Shown here: piece by piece, positions 41,980 to 49,448 of the stretch
Layout: every line of letters begins with the position of its first letter
How positions within the stretch are numbered: the stretch's first letter is position 1
DNA from: QHXW01 sp035280425
GTDB lineage: Bacteria > Acidobacteriota > Terriglobia > Bryobacterales > Bryobacteraceae
Reading direction: 5' to 3'
Length of the DNA: 64,000 bases
NCBI GenBank assembly: GCA_035280425.1
Contig: DATEFW010000018.1
Span: 186,001-250,000 of the forward strand
Translations under genes and position numbers: made by a program
Notes under the pieces: generated by a model
What the model saw: the letters and a program-made list of their open reading frames with translations, nothing else
What the model was told of the DNA's origin: nothing
The model's database searches: none

Positions 41980-42817
41980 ATGCGAGAGGTGAGGAATTTT
42001 GCGCCCAGCAGGCGCGATGTGCTGGCAATAGCCGCTGGGGCAGGCCTGGCGGGATGGAGCCGGCTCTACGCTTTCAGTTCGGATTTCTGGAAAAAGAAGC
42101 AGCCGGCGGAGTGGACCACGGCGGAAATCGAGCAGCTCACCACGAACTCGCCTTGGGCCAAACAAACGAGCGCCCGGGTGAATGAAGGATTAAGCAATGA
42201 GGACACCGGGATGGGACCGCGGCGGCAATCCAGGAGGCGCCTGGCCGGAGGGCGGCGGAGGCGTGGGCGGGCCTCGGATGGGAGGTCCCGGTGGAATGGG
42301 AGGCCCGCGGATGGGAGCTCCGGGCGGAATGGGCGGTCCGGGAATGGGCGGACCGGATATGAGTGGAGGACGGAGCCGGGGCGGCGGGCCGCGCGCGATC
42401 AAGGGCATCGTGCTGTGGCTGAGCGCCAAGCCGGTGCTCGAAGCGCTGAAGACGCAGTTGCCGGAGAAATTCGCGAACCATTACGTAATCAGCCTGCGGG
42501 GATTTCCATTGAACGGGGGAGCTTCGGGCGAGGGCGAAGCGCCGGGCCAATCCGGTTCCGGTGACGGCAGCCTGGAACGGCTGAAAGTTTTGACGCTGCT
42601 TCAGCCGAAGGGCAAGGAAGGCATTCAGCCGGACCTGGTTGAGCAAGAACCGATCAAGGGTGGCGGCAGCACGGTGCTGTTCGGTTTTTCGAAAGAGAAG
42701 CTGCCGATTCGGCCTGAGGAAAAAGACGTGACGTTCTCGACGCGGATCGGGCGGATGGATGTCAAGAGCAAGTTCAATCTGAAAGACATGATGTACCAGG
42801 GCCAACTGGCGATTTAG
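41980..42817 (+). pseudogene. Gly/Met-rich exported protein gene split by a frame change
   Basis: Frame 1 (ATG 41980, after ACAAGGAGG) encodes RNFAPSRRDVLAIAAGAGLA, a Tat-like signal, then DFWKKKQPAEWTTAEIEQLT and TNSPWAKQTSARVNE. Coding character then moves to the next frame from about 42190: a Gly/Pro/Met-rich repeat region (GGPGGMGGPRMGAPGGMG), a folded part (IKGIVLWLSAKPVLEALKTQ) and an ending TFSTRIGRMDVKSKFNLKDM. The second frame has its own ATG at 42197 with AAGGA seven bases upstream, so it may instead be a separate overlapping gene of 206 residues. The signal peptide followed by the repeat region suggests one ancestral exported protein. Function unknown. Confidence 0.6.
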
Positions 42818-42934
42818 GCCGCCGGCAGCCGTTTGGTTCAGCCGCTTCCAGCGGCATGCATGGCTGGGCAAACGGCAGGAATAGCTGCAACCTTGGAGCG
42901 TCCCGCTAACGTCTCTTCATCGCAAGGAGACCAT

Positions 42935-43219
42935 CATGGGGCAACGGGACGGCTTTGCGCCAAGCAGACGCGATCTGTTTACAGCCGCTGGCTGGAGCGG
43001 GCCTGGCGGGCTGGGGACGGTTGTATGACCGAAAGGTCGTGATGGGGTTCAGCCGGGAGTAGTCCAGCAACAGATCAGCTCCGGTCCGGGCAACGTGAGA
43101 CGCTGGCGCTTCGCCCCGAGGACAAGGAAGTCACGTTCTCGACGCGCTTCGGGCGCATGAATATCAAGACAAAATTCAATCTGAAGGACACGATGTATCG
43201 CGGGCACCTGGCGAGTTAG
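42935..43219 (+). pseudogene. Decayed, internally deleted tandem copy of the preceding gene
   Basis: After GCAAGGAGACC an ATG (42935) opens DGFAPSRRDLFTAA, matching the start of the previous gene; after a frame slip the DNA reads GAGLAGWGRLYDRK, the match to its GAGLAGWSRLYAF. From about 43105 the copy resumes with LALRPEDKEVTFSTRFGRMN and ends KFNLKDTMYRGHLAS, matching the original's end. The middle, including the Gly/Met-rich repeats, is deleted. The 3' flank TTAGGCCGCCGGCAGC is repeated after both copies (42814 and 43216), showing that the duplication included flanking DNA. It accounts for most of the non-coding stretch 42818-43280. Confidence 0.75.
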
Positions 43220-43280
43220 GCCGCCGGCAGCATCGTGCATTGCCTGCCGGAAGTGTACTCGGGTAGGATGGATAGCCCGG

Positions 43281-45107
43281 ATGAATCCTTCTGCCCTGCT
43301 GCTGTTCTCTGCCCATCAGCCGACGATCGGCACGCTCGACTGGGTGGCGATTGCGCTTTACTTTGGCGTCCTGCTGAGCGTGGCGTGGTGGGTGGTGCGG
43401 CGCGGGAAGGAATCGGCAACCGATTATTTTCTCGCGGGGCGCAATCTGGGCTGGTGGATTATCGGGGCCTCGATCTTCGCGTCGAATATCGGTTCGGAAC
43501 ACATCGTGGGGCTGGCGGGCTCGGGCGCGACCAGCGGCGTGGCGATGGCGCATTACGAACTACACGCCTGGTGCCTGCTGGTGCTGGCGTGGGTATTCGT
43601 GCCGTTCTACATGCGGTCCATGGTGTTCACAATGCCGGAGTTCCTGGAGCGGCGGTTCAGCGAACACTCGCGCTACATACTTTCGATCGTTTCGCTCGTT
43701 ACGTTTGTGATCTCGAAGATTGCGGTCGGCATTTTCGCCGGCGGGGTGGTGTTCGGCACGCTGTTTCCGGAGATGCGGCTGCATCTCGGTGGCGTCACGA
43801 TCGACAGTTTCTGGATCGGCTCGGTGCTGGTGATCGTGCTGACGGGACTTTATACTACGCTGGGCGGCATGCGCGCGGTGGCGTACAACGACGCGGTGCA
43901 GGTGACGGTACTCATTGCGGGCTCGGCTTTGCTGACGGGCTATGGCCTGGTGCGGTTGGGCGGCTGGAGCGAGTTGCGGCACTGGTGCGGCTCCGACATG
44001 TTCAATTTGTGGAAGCCGCTGATCCCGGTGGGAGTGGAGAGCACCTGGACGCCGGTGATCCAGACCAACGGCGCGGGCACGGTGGTGAAGGAAGCGTGGT
44101 ATTTCAACGGGAATTTTCCGTGGCTCGGAATGCTGTTCTGCGCGCCGATCATCGGGCTGTGGTACTGGTGCACGGATCAATACATCGTGCAGAGGGCGCT
44201 GGGCGCGCCGAACGAAACGATTGCGCGGCGCGGGAGCATCTTTGCGGCTTTTCTCAAGCTGTTTCCGGTGTACCTGTTCCTGATCCCGGGCCTGATCTGT
44301 TTTGCGCTGGCACGAAGCGGCAAGGTGCCGGAGCTGGCGGCGCTCATTGGGCGTGACGGGCAGGCGATTCCGGCGGCTTCGAACGGCGCGTTCCCCATGA
44401 TGGTGGAGTATCTGCTGCCGGCCGGGATTCGCGGCGTGGTGGTGGCGGGGCTGCTTTCGGCGCTGATGGGCTCGCTTGCCGGGGTGTTCAACGCCTGTTC
44501 GACCTTGTTCACGGTGGATCTTTACGAGAAGTGGAAGAAAGGCGCGTCGCAGCACCAGATCGTGCGGACGGGACGGATTGCGACGTCGATCATGGTGGTG
44601 ATCGCGCTCGCGTGGATTCCGGTGATCAAAAACGCGCACGGGCTATACACGTACTTGCAGTCGGTGCAAGGGTATCTGGCGCCGCCGATTTTCGTGGTGT
44701 TTTTCTTCGGGGTGTTTTTTAAACGGCTGAACGCGCAGGGAGCGTTGTGGGCCATGATCGTGGGATTCGCGCTGGGGCTGTTCCGCATGGTGGTGGACAC
44801 GCCGGTGACGCTGGGAATTGGAGGCTTTGAGAACGGCTACGCGCCGGGATCGCTGCTGTGGATTATCAACAACATTTATTTCCAGTATTTCAGTGTGCTG
44901 ATCACGATTGTCTCGGCGGTGGTGATGGTCGCGGTGAGTTATGCGACGTCGCAGCCGGATTACGGGTCGATTCAAAGCCTGACGTTCGGAACCGCGACCA
45001 AGGAAGATCTGCTGCGCACGCGCGCGAGCTGGACCTGGCGGGAAGTGGCGACATCGGGCGTGGTGCTGGCGTGCATTTTGGGAGGGTATTTGTATTTTCG
45101 GGGGTAG
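43281..45107 (+). CDS. Sodium:solute symporter (SSS family, SGLT-like)
   Basis: 608 residues with 14-15 membrane helices. Typical SSS segments: DYFLAGRNLGWWIIGASIFA SN-type helix 1 region continuing IGSEHIVGLAGSGAT, MPEFLERRFSEHSRY, GLYTTLGGMRAVAYNDAVQ (sodium-site helix region) and ALMGSLAGVFNACSTLFTVD. The order and length match the sugar/inositol branch that includes Vibrio SglT. It couples Na+ entry to uptake of a sugar or related solute at the inner membrane; the substrate is not identifiable. It stands alone between the decayed gene copy and a convergent thioesterase. Confidence 0.92.
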   Translation: MNPSALLLFSAHQPTIGTLDWVAIALYFGVLLSVAWWVVRRGKESATDYFLAGRNLGWWIIGASIFASNIGSEHIVGLAGSGATSGVAMAHYELHAWCLLVLAWVFVPFYMRSMVFTMPEFLERRFSEHSRYILSIVSLVTFVISKIAVGIFAGGVVFGTLFPEMRLHLGGVTIDSFWIGSVLVIVLTGLYTTLGGMRAVAYNDAVQVTVLIAGSALLTGYGLVRLGGWSELRHWCGSDMFNLWKPLIPVGVESTWTPVIQTNGAGTVVKEAWYFNGNFPWLGMLFCAPIIGLWYWCTDQYIVQRALGAPNETIARRGSIFAAFLKLFPVYLFLIPGLICFALARSGKVPELAALIGRDGQAIPAASNGAFPMMVEYLLPAGIRGVVVAGLLSALMGSLAGVFNACSTLFTVDLYEKWKKGASQHQIVRTGRIATSIMVVIALAWIPVIKNAHGLYTYLQSVQGYLAPPIFVVFFFGVFFKRLNAQGALWAMIVGFALGLFRMVVDTPVTLGIGGFENGYAPGSLLWIINNIYFQYFSVLITIVSAVVMVAVSYATSQPDYGSIQSLTFGTATKEDLLRTRASWTWREVATSGVVLACILGGYLYFRG

Positions 45108-45113
45108 CAGGAG

Positions 45114-45518
45114 CTACTTAATCCCGAACGCCGCCCAATATTTCTGCGGCAGGCGCACGGGCTTCACGTCGCGGCTGCAGAAGATATGGCGCGTTGCGCC
45201 GGTGGCGAGCTTACGGCCGCTCTCGGCGAGGCGCATCTCGTAACCGAAGCTGACCATGCGGGGGTTAACGTCGGTGACACGGGTTTCGACGAGCACTTCT
45301 TCATCGAAGCGCGCCGGATATAAATAGCGGCAGTGCGCCTCGACGACCGCGAGCAGGACGCCGTCATCGAGCTCCATGTCTTTATAGCGGAAGCCCAGTG
45401 CTTTGCAGCATTCCACGCGGGCGACTTCCATCCAGACCAGGTAATTGGCGTAATAGACGACGCCCATCTGGTCGGTTTCGGCATAGCGCACGCGCAAACG
45501 GGTCTGGTGAGGCTGCAT
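45114..45518 (-). CDS. YbgC/FadM-type acyl-CoA thioesterase (hot-dog fold)
   Basis: 134 residues from ATG 45518; the longer upstream frame is a shadow of the next gene. The hot-dog thioesterase signature VRYAETDQMGVVYYANYLVW contains the catalytic Asp (ETDxMG) and Tyr, followed by VARVECCKALGFRYKDMELD and FDEEVLVETRVTDVNPRMVS. It hydrolyses acyl-CoA or acyl-ACP thioesters in the cytoplasm; in many bacteria the family sits near tol-pal, but not here. It is convergent with the symporter and eight bases downstream of the CPWC membrane gene. Confidence 0.92.
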   Translation of the reverse strand: MQPHQTRLRVRYAETDQMGVVYYANYLVWMEVARVECCKALGFRYKDMELDDGVLLAVVEAHCRYLYPARFDEEVLVETRVTDVNPRMVSFGYEMRLAESGRKLATGATRHIFCSRDVKPVRLPQKYWAAFGIK

Positions 45519-45526
45519 GGGCGAAT

Positions 45527-45892
45527 TTAACTCCAGTAGTGAGAGATCGAGCCGTAGATCCAGGCGACCAGCGCACCGATCAAGGGGAAGGCGGCCAGCG
45601 CGAGCAGCAACCGGTACTGCCAGGCGAGTTTTCCCGGCACGAGGCAGACGACAGCCTGTGCGGCCAGGATGAGCAGGAAGGCGACGCGAAATCCCTGGCC
45701 ACCATAAATGCACCACGGGCAATGTTTCGCGCCGGCCATGTGGATATTGCAAGCCGCCGATGCGCCGGCCCACCAGGAACGGCAGCCGCATCCGAAGATT
45801 CCGGCGCAGAAATTGATGGAGAACGCGGCGGTAACGGCGGCCGTGGCGGCAAAAATCAGCGGTCCACGGGCGCGGCGGCTCACGAACGGCAT
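45527..45892 (-). CDS. Cysteine-rich membrane protein with CPWC motif
   Basis: 121 residues from ATG 45892. Three helices (PLIFAATAAVTAAFSINFCA; FRVAFLLILAAQAVVCLV; YRLLLALAAFPLIGALVAWI) and a loop with many cysteines: GIFGCGCRSWW, ACNIHMAG and KHCPWCIYGGQGF. The CPWC is a CxxC redox-type motif, reminiscent of disulfide exchange proteins such as VKOR or DsbB relatives, but the helix count is too low for a confident call. TATAAT lies seven bases before the ATG, implying a leaderless or near-leaderless transcript. It is divergent from moaD-moaE and probably co-transcribed with the thioesterase. Confidence 0.68.
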   Translation of the reverse strand: MPFVSRRARGPLIFAATAAVTAAFSINFCAGIFGCGCRSWWAGASAACNIHMAGAKHCPWCIYGGQGFRVAFLLILAAQAVVCLVPGKLAWQYRLLLALAAFPLIGALVAWIYGSISHYWS

Positions 45893-45899
45893 CGGCGCG

Positions 45900-45905
45900 A
45901 TTATA
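45900..45905 (-). promoter_or_regulatory. Consensus -10 (TATAAT) abutting the CPWC gene start
   Basis: A perfect TATAAT on the minus strand (45905-45900) is followed by seven bases and then ATG 45892, so transcription should begin at or within a base of the start codon. No good -35 is seen at 16-18 bases, and no ribosome binding site is possible in such a leader. Confidence 0.5.
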
Positions 45906-45958
45906 AACTGGCGGAACGCAAGTCCGCTGAAAAGCGTCTGATAGACTGACAATTGCCG

Positions 45959-46696
45959 ATGCGCGTGAAAGTACTGTTTTTCGGGATGCTGAAGGAGATT
46001 GTAGGCTCGCCGGAAGAGCAGCTGAACCTCGCGGAGGGGGCCCGGCTCGGGAGCATCTTTGAGCATTATGCGCAGCGTTTTCCGCGGTTGCGGGAGATGG
46101 CCTCGAGTATCGTACTGGCGCGCAACCAGGAGTTTTCGGACAGTTCAGCGCCGGTCAGTGAAGGCGACGAGGTCGCATTTCTTCCACCGGTAAGCGGCGG
46201 GACGGCGGCTGCCGGGCTCGAGTATACGCATGAAATTCAGGACGATCACGGGCACTTTTTCGCACTCACCCGGCAGACGATTGACACGCGAGCAATCATA
46301 CGCCGGCTCGTTCAAGGCGAAGACGGCGCGGTGATTACGTTCGAAGGCGTAGTCCGCAACAACACCAAAGGCCGGCGCACGCTTTATCTCGACTACGAAT
46401 GCTACGAGCCGATGGCGGTCAGGACGCTGGCGGAGATCGGGCGCGATATCGCGGGCTCGCACGCGATCGGACGGATCGCAATGGTTCACCGGCTGGGGCG
46501 CATGGAGATCGGCGAAACCAGCGTGGCGGTGATCGTGACGGCGGCGCATCGCCAGGCGGCGTTTGCAGCCGCGCTCGAAGGGATCAACCGGCTCAAGCGG
46601 CTGGTCCCAATCTGGAAAAAAGAGCACTTCGAGGACGGAGAAGTCTGGGTGGAAGGACAGTGGGATCAGGATGCGCCGCGTATCGCTCGCCCTTAG
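45959..46696 (+). CDS. MoaD-MoaE fusion, molybdopterin synthase in one chain
   Basis: 245 residues from ATG 45959. Residues 1-81 form the ubiquitin-like MoaD (VKVLFFGMLKEIVGSPEEQL, EGDEVAFLPPVSGG), ending in the Gly-Gly (80-81) that is normally the free C-terminus carrying the thiocarboxylate. After a short linker, residues about 93-240 form MoaE (GAVITFEGVVRNNTKGRRTL, YLDYECYEPMAVRTLAEIG, VPIWKKEHFEDGEVWVEG), with the Arg and Lys residues of the active site. It converts precursor Z (cPMP) to molybdopterin. The internal GG implies cleavage after maturation, as described for the mycobacterial fusion MoaX. No other moa genes are in the window. Confidence 0.92.
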   Translation: MRVKVLFFGMLKEIVGSPEEQLNLAEGARLGSIFEHYAQRFPRLREMASSIVLARNQEFSDSSAPVSEGDEVAFLPPVSGGTAAAGLEYTHEIQDDHGHFFALTRQTIDTRAIIRRLVQGEDGAVITFEGVVRNNTKGRRTLYLDYECYEPMAVRTLAEIGRDIAGSHAIGRIAMVHRLGRMEIGETSVAVIVTAAHRQAAFAAALEGINRLKRLVPIWKKEHFEDGEVWVEGQWDQDAPRIARP

Positions 46697-47633
46697 CATC
46701 TTCGTTCTGGCCCTTACTGCCTTCGCCCAGCAGCCGGATATCCGGGTGGACGTGCGGCTCGTGCGGGTGGTCTCGACCGTTAAGGATCCGCGTGGCCAGC
46801 CGGTCGGTTCGCTAGCCAAAGATGATTTCACGATTCTCGACAACAACGTTCCGCAGCAGATTGCGGTCTTCGAGAGGCGCACCGAGCAGCCGCTTTCGGT
46901 GTCGCTGCTGATCGACATCAGCGGGTCAACCGCCAAGGACCTCAAGTACGAAGTGGACTCGATCGGCCATTTTCTGCATGCGATGTTCTCTGAAGGAAAT
47001 CCGAAAGATGCGGTGGCGCTTTACAGCTTCAACTATCAGGTAGTGAAGCACAACAATTTTACGCGCAACGCACAATCGATCGAACGCTCGTTGCGTACCC
47101 TCAAAGCCGAAGCGGGCACTTCGCTGTACGATGCGATCTATCTGACCGCGAAGGATCTCGAATACCGGGACGGCCGCAAAGTTATGGTGATCGTCACCGA
47201 TGGCGGCGATACCACCAGCACTTATGACTTTCATGCCGCTCTGGAAGCCGCGCAGCTCGCCGATGCGGTGATCTATCCGATTCTGGTAGTGCCGATTCCG
47301 AACGACGCCGGACGCAATGTGGGCGGCGAAAACGCGCTCACCACACTGGCCCAGGGCACGGGCGGCCGCGTGTTTGCGCCCACCGTCGGGGCCGAGCTCG
47401 ATCGCGCTTTCAGCGATCTGATCCAGGATCTGCGCACCCAGTACCTGCTGGCGTACTATCCGAAGGACGTTCCGCTCACCAAGAACCGCTTTCACCGGCT
47501 GGCGGTGCGAGTTCGCAATCCCGAATTGCGTGTGCTGGCGCGCAGTGGCTATTATGGTGAGGCGGAAGGCGATTCCGCAGGCCCGAGGCAAAGAATTTCG
47601 GTCGTTCCCGAAGGCAGACACCAGGAGCCCTAG
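46671..47633 (+). CDS. VWFA-related acidobacterial domain protein, secreted
   Basis: 320 residues from ATG 46671, with a signal peptide (VSLALSIFVLALTAFAQQPD); the gene overlaps the moaD-moaE end by 26 bases. An N-terminal beta domain (RLVRVVSTVKDPRGQPVGSL, DDFTILDNNVPQQIAVFE) precedes the von Willebrand A fold with the MIDAS motif LLIDISGSTAKDL (DxSxS), an Asp in EAGTSLYDAIYLTA and VMVIVTDGGDTTSTYDF. The layout and length fit the family described only from Acidobacteriota and a few relatives. It probably mediates metal-dependent protein contacts outside the cytoplasm. The role is unknown. Confidence 0.9.
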   Translation: MRRVSLALSIFVLALTAFAQQPDIRVDVRLVRVVSTVKDPRGQPVGSLAKDDFTILDNNVPQQIAVFERRTEQPLSVSLLIDISGSTAKDLKYEVDSIGHFLHAMFSEGNPKDAVALYSFNYQVVKHNNFTRNAQSIERSLRTLKAEAGTSLYDAIYLTAKDLEYRDGRKVMVIVTDGGDTTSTYDFHAALEAAQLADAVIYPILVVPIPNDAGRNVGGENALTTLAQGTGGRVFAPTVGAELDRAFSDLIQDLRTQYLLAYYPKDVPLTKNRFHRLAVRVRNPELRVLARSGYYGEAEGDSAGPRQRISVVPEGRHQEP

Positions 47634-47872
47634 TGCCACCCAAACACGGCGGAAAACCGGGCGCGCGCGCCCCCGAGCACACCTTTGAGGAGACCAAGTA
47701 CCTCAAACATCTGATCGAGCACCAGATCCCTGTGCGGGTGAAGCTGAGTAACAACGAAGAAATCAGCGGGATGGTGGAGTATTACGACGCTTCCTTCATC
47801 CGGATCACGCGTGAGGGCGCGCCAAACCTGTTCATTTTCAAACACGACATCAAGTATTTAATCGAGGCGTAG
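47633..47872 (+). CDS. hfq: Hfq-like Sm-fold RNA chaperone
   Basis: 79 residues from GTG 47633, overlapping the upstream stop by one base. The Sm1 part reads KYLKHLIEHQIPVRVKLSNN with EEISGMVEYYDASFIRI, and the Sm2 part FIFKHDIKYLIEA corresponds to the Hfq YKHAI box (here FKHDI), which contacts uridines. A basic, flexible N-terminus (PPKHGGKPGARAPE) precedes it and there is no C-terminal tail. The protein should form a ring and assist small-RNA pairing. Its place between a VWFA gene and an inositol monophosphatase is unusual; hfq more often follows miaA. Confidence 0.8.
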   Translation: MPPKHGGKPGARAPEHTFEETKYLKHLIEHQIPVRVKLSNNEEISGMVEYYDASFIRITREGAPNLFIFKHDIKYLIEA

Positions 47873-47883
47873 CGGTAGCGTCG

Positions 47884-48690
47884 ATGCCGTCGTATCTGGA
47901 AACCGCCGCCGATATTGCGCGCGAAGCCGGAGCGCTGCTCGCGACCATGTTCGAGCGCCGGGTCGCCATCGAAACCAAAGGTGAATTCGATCTGGTGACC
48001 GAGGCGGATCGCGCTTCCGAACGGCTGGTAGTGGAGCGGCTCAGCACCCATTTTCCATCGCACGCCATCGTGGCGGAGGAGGGAGGCGGACATGAAAGCG
48101 CCTCAGGCTTCCGCTGGTATGTCGATCCGTTGGACGGCACGACGAACTTTGCGCATGGATTTCCGATGTTCAACGTGACCATGGCGCTCGAGGCGCAGGG
48201 CGAGCTGATTGCCGGCGTGATTTTCGATCCGATTCGCAACGAGCTGTTCACGGCCGAGCGCGGATCGGGCGCATACCTCAATCACCGGCGGATCCGTGTT
48301 TCGCAGGCGAAGCGGCTTGAAGAGAGCCTGCTGGCGACCGGCTTTCCCAGCCGGAAACGCCACCTGAACCTGAACATTCATTTCTATCATCAGGTGGCGA
48401 TGATGACACACGGCGTGCGGCGATGCGGATCGGCGGCGATCGACCTGGCGTACGTGGCGTGCGGGCGACTAGATGGATTCTGGGAATTCGGACTGAATCC
48501 CTGGGACATGGCGGCCGGACGGCTGATCGTGGCCGAGGCGGGCGGCAAGTACTCCGGCATGCATGGCGAGCCGCACGAGCTTCGCGGGCCGGATGTGCTG
48601 GTGGATAACGGCCTGATACATGAGGAAATCCTGGGCCTGTTTGCGGAGGTGTTTCGCGGCGAGTACCGGGTTCCGCTGCCCCAGATTTAG
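47884..48690 (+). CDS. Inositol monophosphatase family protein (SuhB-like)
   Basis: 268 residues. Metal-binding motifs: IVAEEGGGHE (Glu), WYVDPLDGTTNFAHGFP (DPxDGT) and EFGLNPWDMAAGRLIVAEAG (WD). These bind Mg2+ for phosphate ester hydrolysis of inositol-1-phosphate or similar sugars such as histidinol phosphate. It starts 11 bases after the Hfq-like gene and ends the operon. Confidence 0.94.
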   Translation: MPSYLETAADIAREAGALLATMFERRVAIETKGEFDLVTEADRASERLVVERLSTHFPSHAIVAEEGGGHESASGFRWYVDPLDGTTNFAHGFPMFNVTMALEAQGELIAGVIFDPIRNELFTAERGSGAYLNHRRIRVSQAKRLEESLLATGFPSRKRHLNLNIHFYHQVAMMTHGVRRCGSAAIDLAYVACGRLDGFWEFGLNPWDMAAGRLIVAEAGGKYSGMHGEPHELRGPDVLVDNGLIHEEILGLFAEVFRGEYRVPLPQI

Positions 48691-48694
48691 ATAA

Positions 48695-48874
48695 TCAGAG
48701 GCAGGAAGCGCCGGGGCCGATCCGTTTTCTCAAGAAATGTGTGCGCTCGCCGGGCGGCTTGGCGAGAAGGCGGCGAATCTGGTCGCGCAAAGCGAGCTCA
48801 CTTTCCAGTTTTAGGGTTTTTAGTGTCTTGGCCCGGCTGGTTTTTCTTTTCCTTGTTCGTTGCCTGGAGCGCAT
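48695..48874 (-). CDS. 59-residue basic protein overlapping the nucleotidyltransferase gene
   Basis: An ATG at 48874, inside the 3' end of the nucleotidyltransferase gene in another frame, opens 59 codons. The first third is very basic (SRQRTRKRKTSRAKTLKTLK); the rest reads LESELALRDQIRRLLAKPPG, ERTHFLRKRI and GPGASCL. The latter pattern (LRDxIRRLLxxPPxxRTHFLR) looks like a conserved short family that I associate with nucleotidyltransferase neighbours, from memory and not verified. Start choice is uncertain, since only the part after about residue 20 looks conserved. It may be a partner or antitoxin-like protein. Confidence 0.5.
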   Translation of the reverse strand: MRSRQRTRKRKTSRAKTLKTLKLESELALRDQIRRLLAKPPGERTHFLRKRIGPGASCL

Positions 48875-49304
48875 GAAGGACGGCCCGGTCGCGCGGGCGA
48901 TTCGCAGCCCGCTTACTGGCGATGATATCAGACAGGGCTGCGACCAGAATGCGCTCGCCGCCGAGCTCTGTGTCGACCGCCCGGCTTTTGAGGGTATAAG
49001 AGCGGATACCGTGGATCGTGGTCATGAAATCGAGCTGCAGCGATTCATCTTCGGCTGACAGCCGAAAAAGATCGGAAGCGGGGTAATAAGGCTTTAGAAT
49101 CATGGCCCCCAATGCACGAGCGACGGATTTCAATTTGCGCAGATTGGCCGGTGTTTTGCGAAACAGAAAATCGAAATCGACCGTGGTAACGGGCGCTCCA
49201 TGCAGTGCGGCGGCAGCGTTTCCAATCAGGATCGCTTCCAGCGAATTTTCCCGTAAGGCGCGTGCAACGCGAATTAATGCAGGGCGAGCGTCCATGGAGT
49301 TCAC
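48798..49304 (-). CDS. Nucleotidyltransferase-fold protein (AbiEii/DUF6036-like)
   Basis: 168 residues. The minimal nucleotidyltransferase pattern is GNAAAALHGAPVTTVDFDFL (about 27-46: G-N/S then T-x-D-x-D), with a later SLQLDFMTTIHG giving the third acidic residue and RILVAALSDIIASKRAANRP a family-typical helix. The C-terminal tail is Lys-rich. Proteins of this class act as toxins, antitoxins or tRNA-modifying enzymes. The start is GTG 49304 or ATG 49295; neither has a clear ribosome binding site. The last 77 bases overlap the 59-residue gene, suggesting coupling. Confidence 0.75.
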   Translation of the reverse strand: MNSMDARPALIRVARALRENSLEAILIGNAAAALHGAPVTTVDFDFLFRKTPANLRKLKSVARALGAMILKPYYPASDLFRLSAEDESLQLDFMTTIHGIRSYTLKSRAVDTELGGERILVAALSDIIASKRAANRPRDRAVLHALQATNKEKKNQPGQDTKNPKTGK

Positions 49305-49448
49305 AATTCAGCGACAGGTTAACATTTTCACGAAAGCCGCACGGAAGCCGCTGGAAAACGAGGGTTTCGCGACGGATGAACAGCCGAAATTGCCTGCCTA
49401 TTCCTTTACTTTCAGCGCCTTAAGATGATAGCCTAGGTGTCTCATTCC

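Noticed and set aside
42240..42370. Short tandem DNA repeats that might suggest a CRISPR or minisatellite
   Set aside because: They are imperfect repeats encoding the Gly/Met/Pro-rich protein segment, without regular spacers.
43235..44356. 373-codon plus-strand frame overlapping the symporter
   Set aside because: Glycine/arginine-rich out-of-frame reading of the SSS gene, with no membrane segments or motifs.
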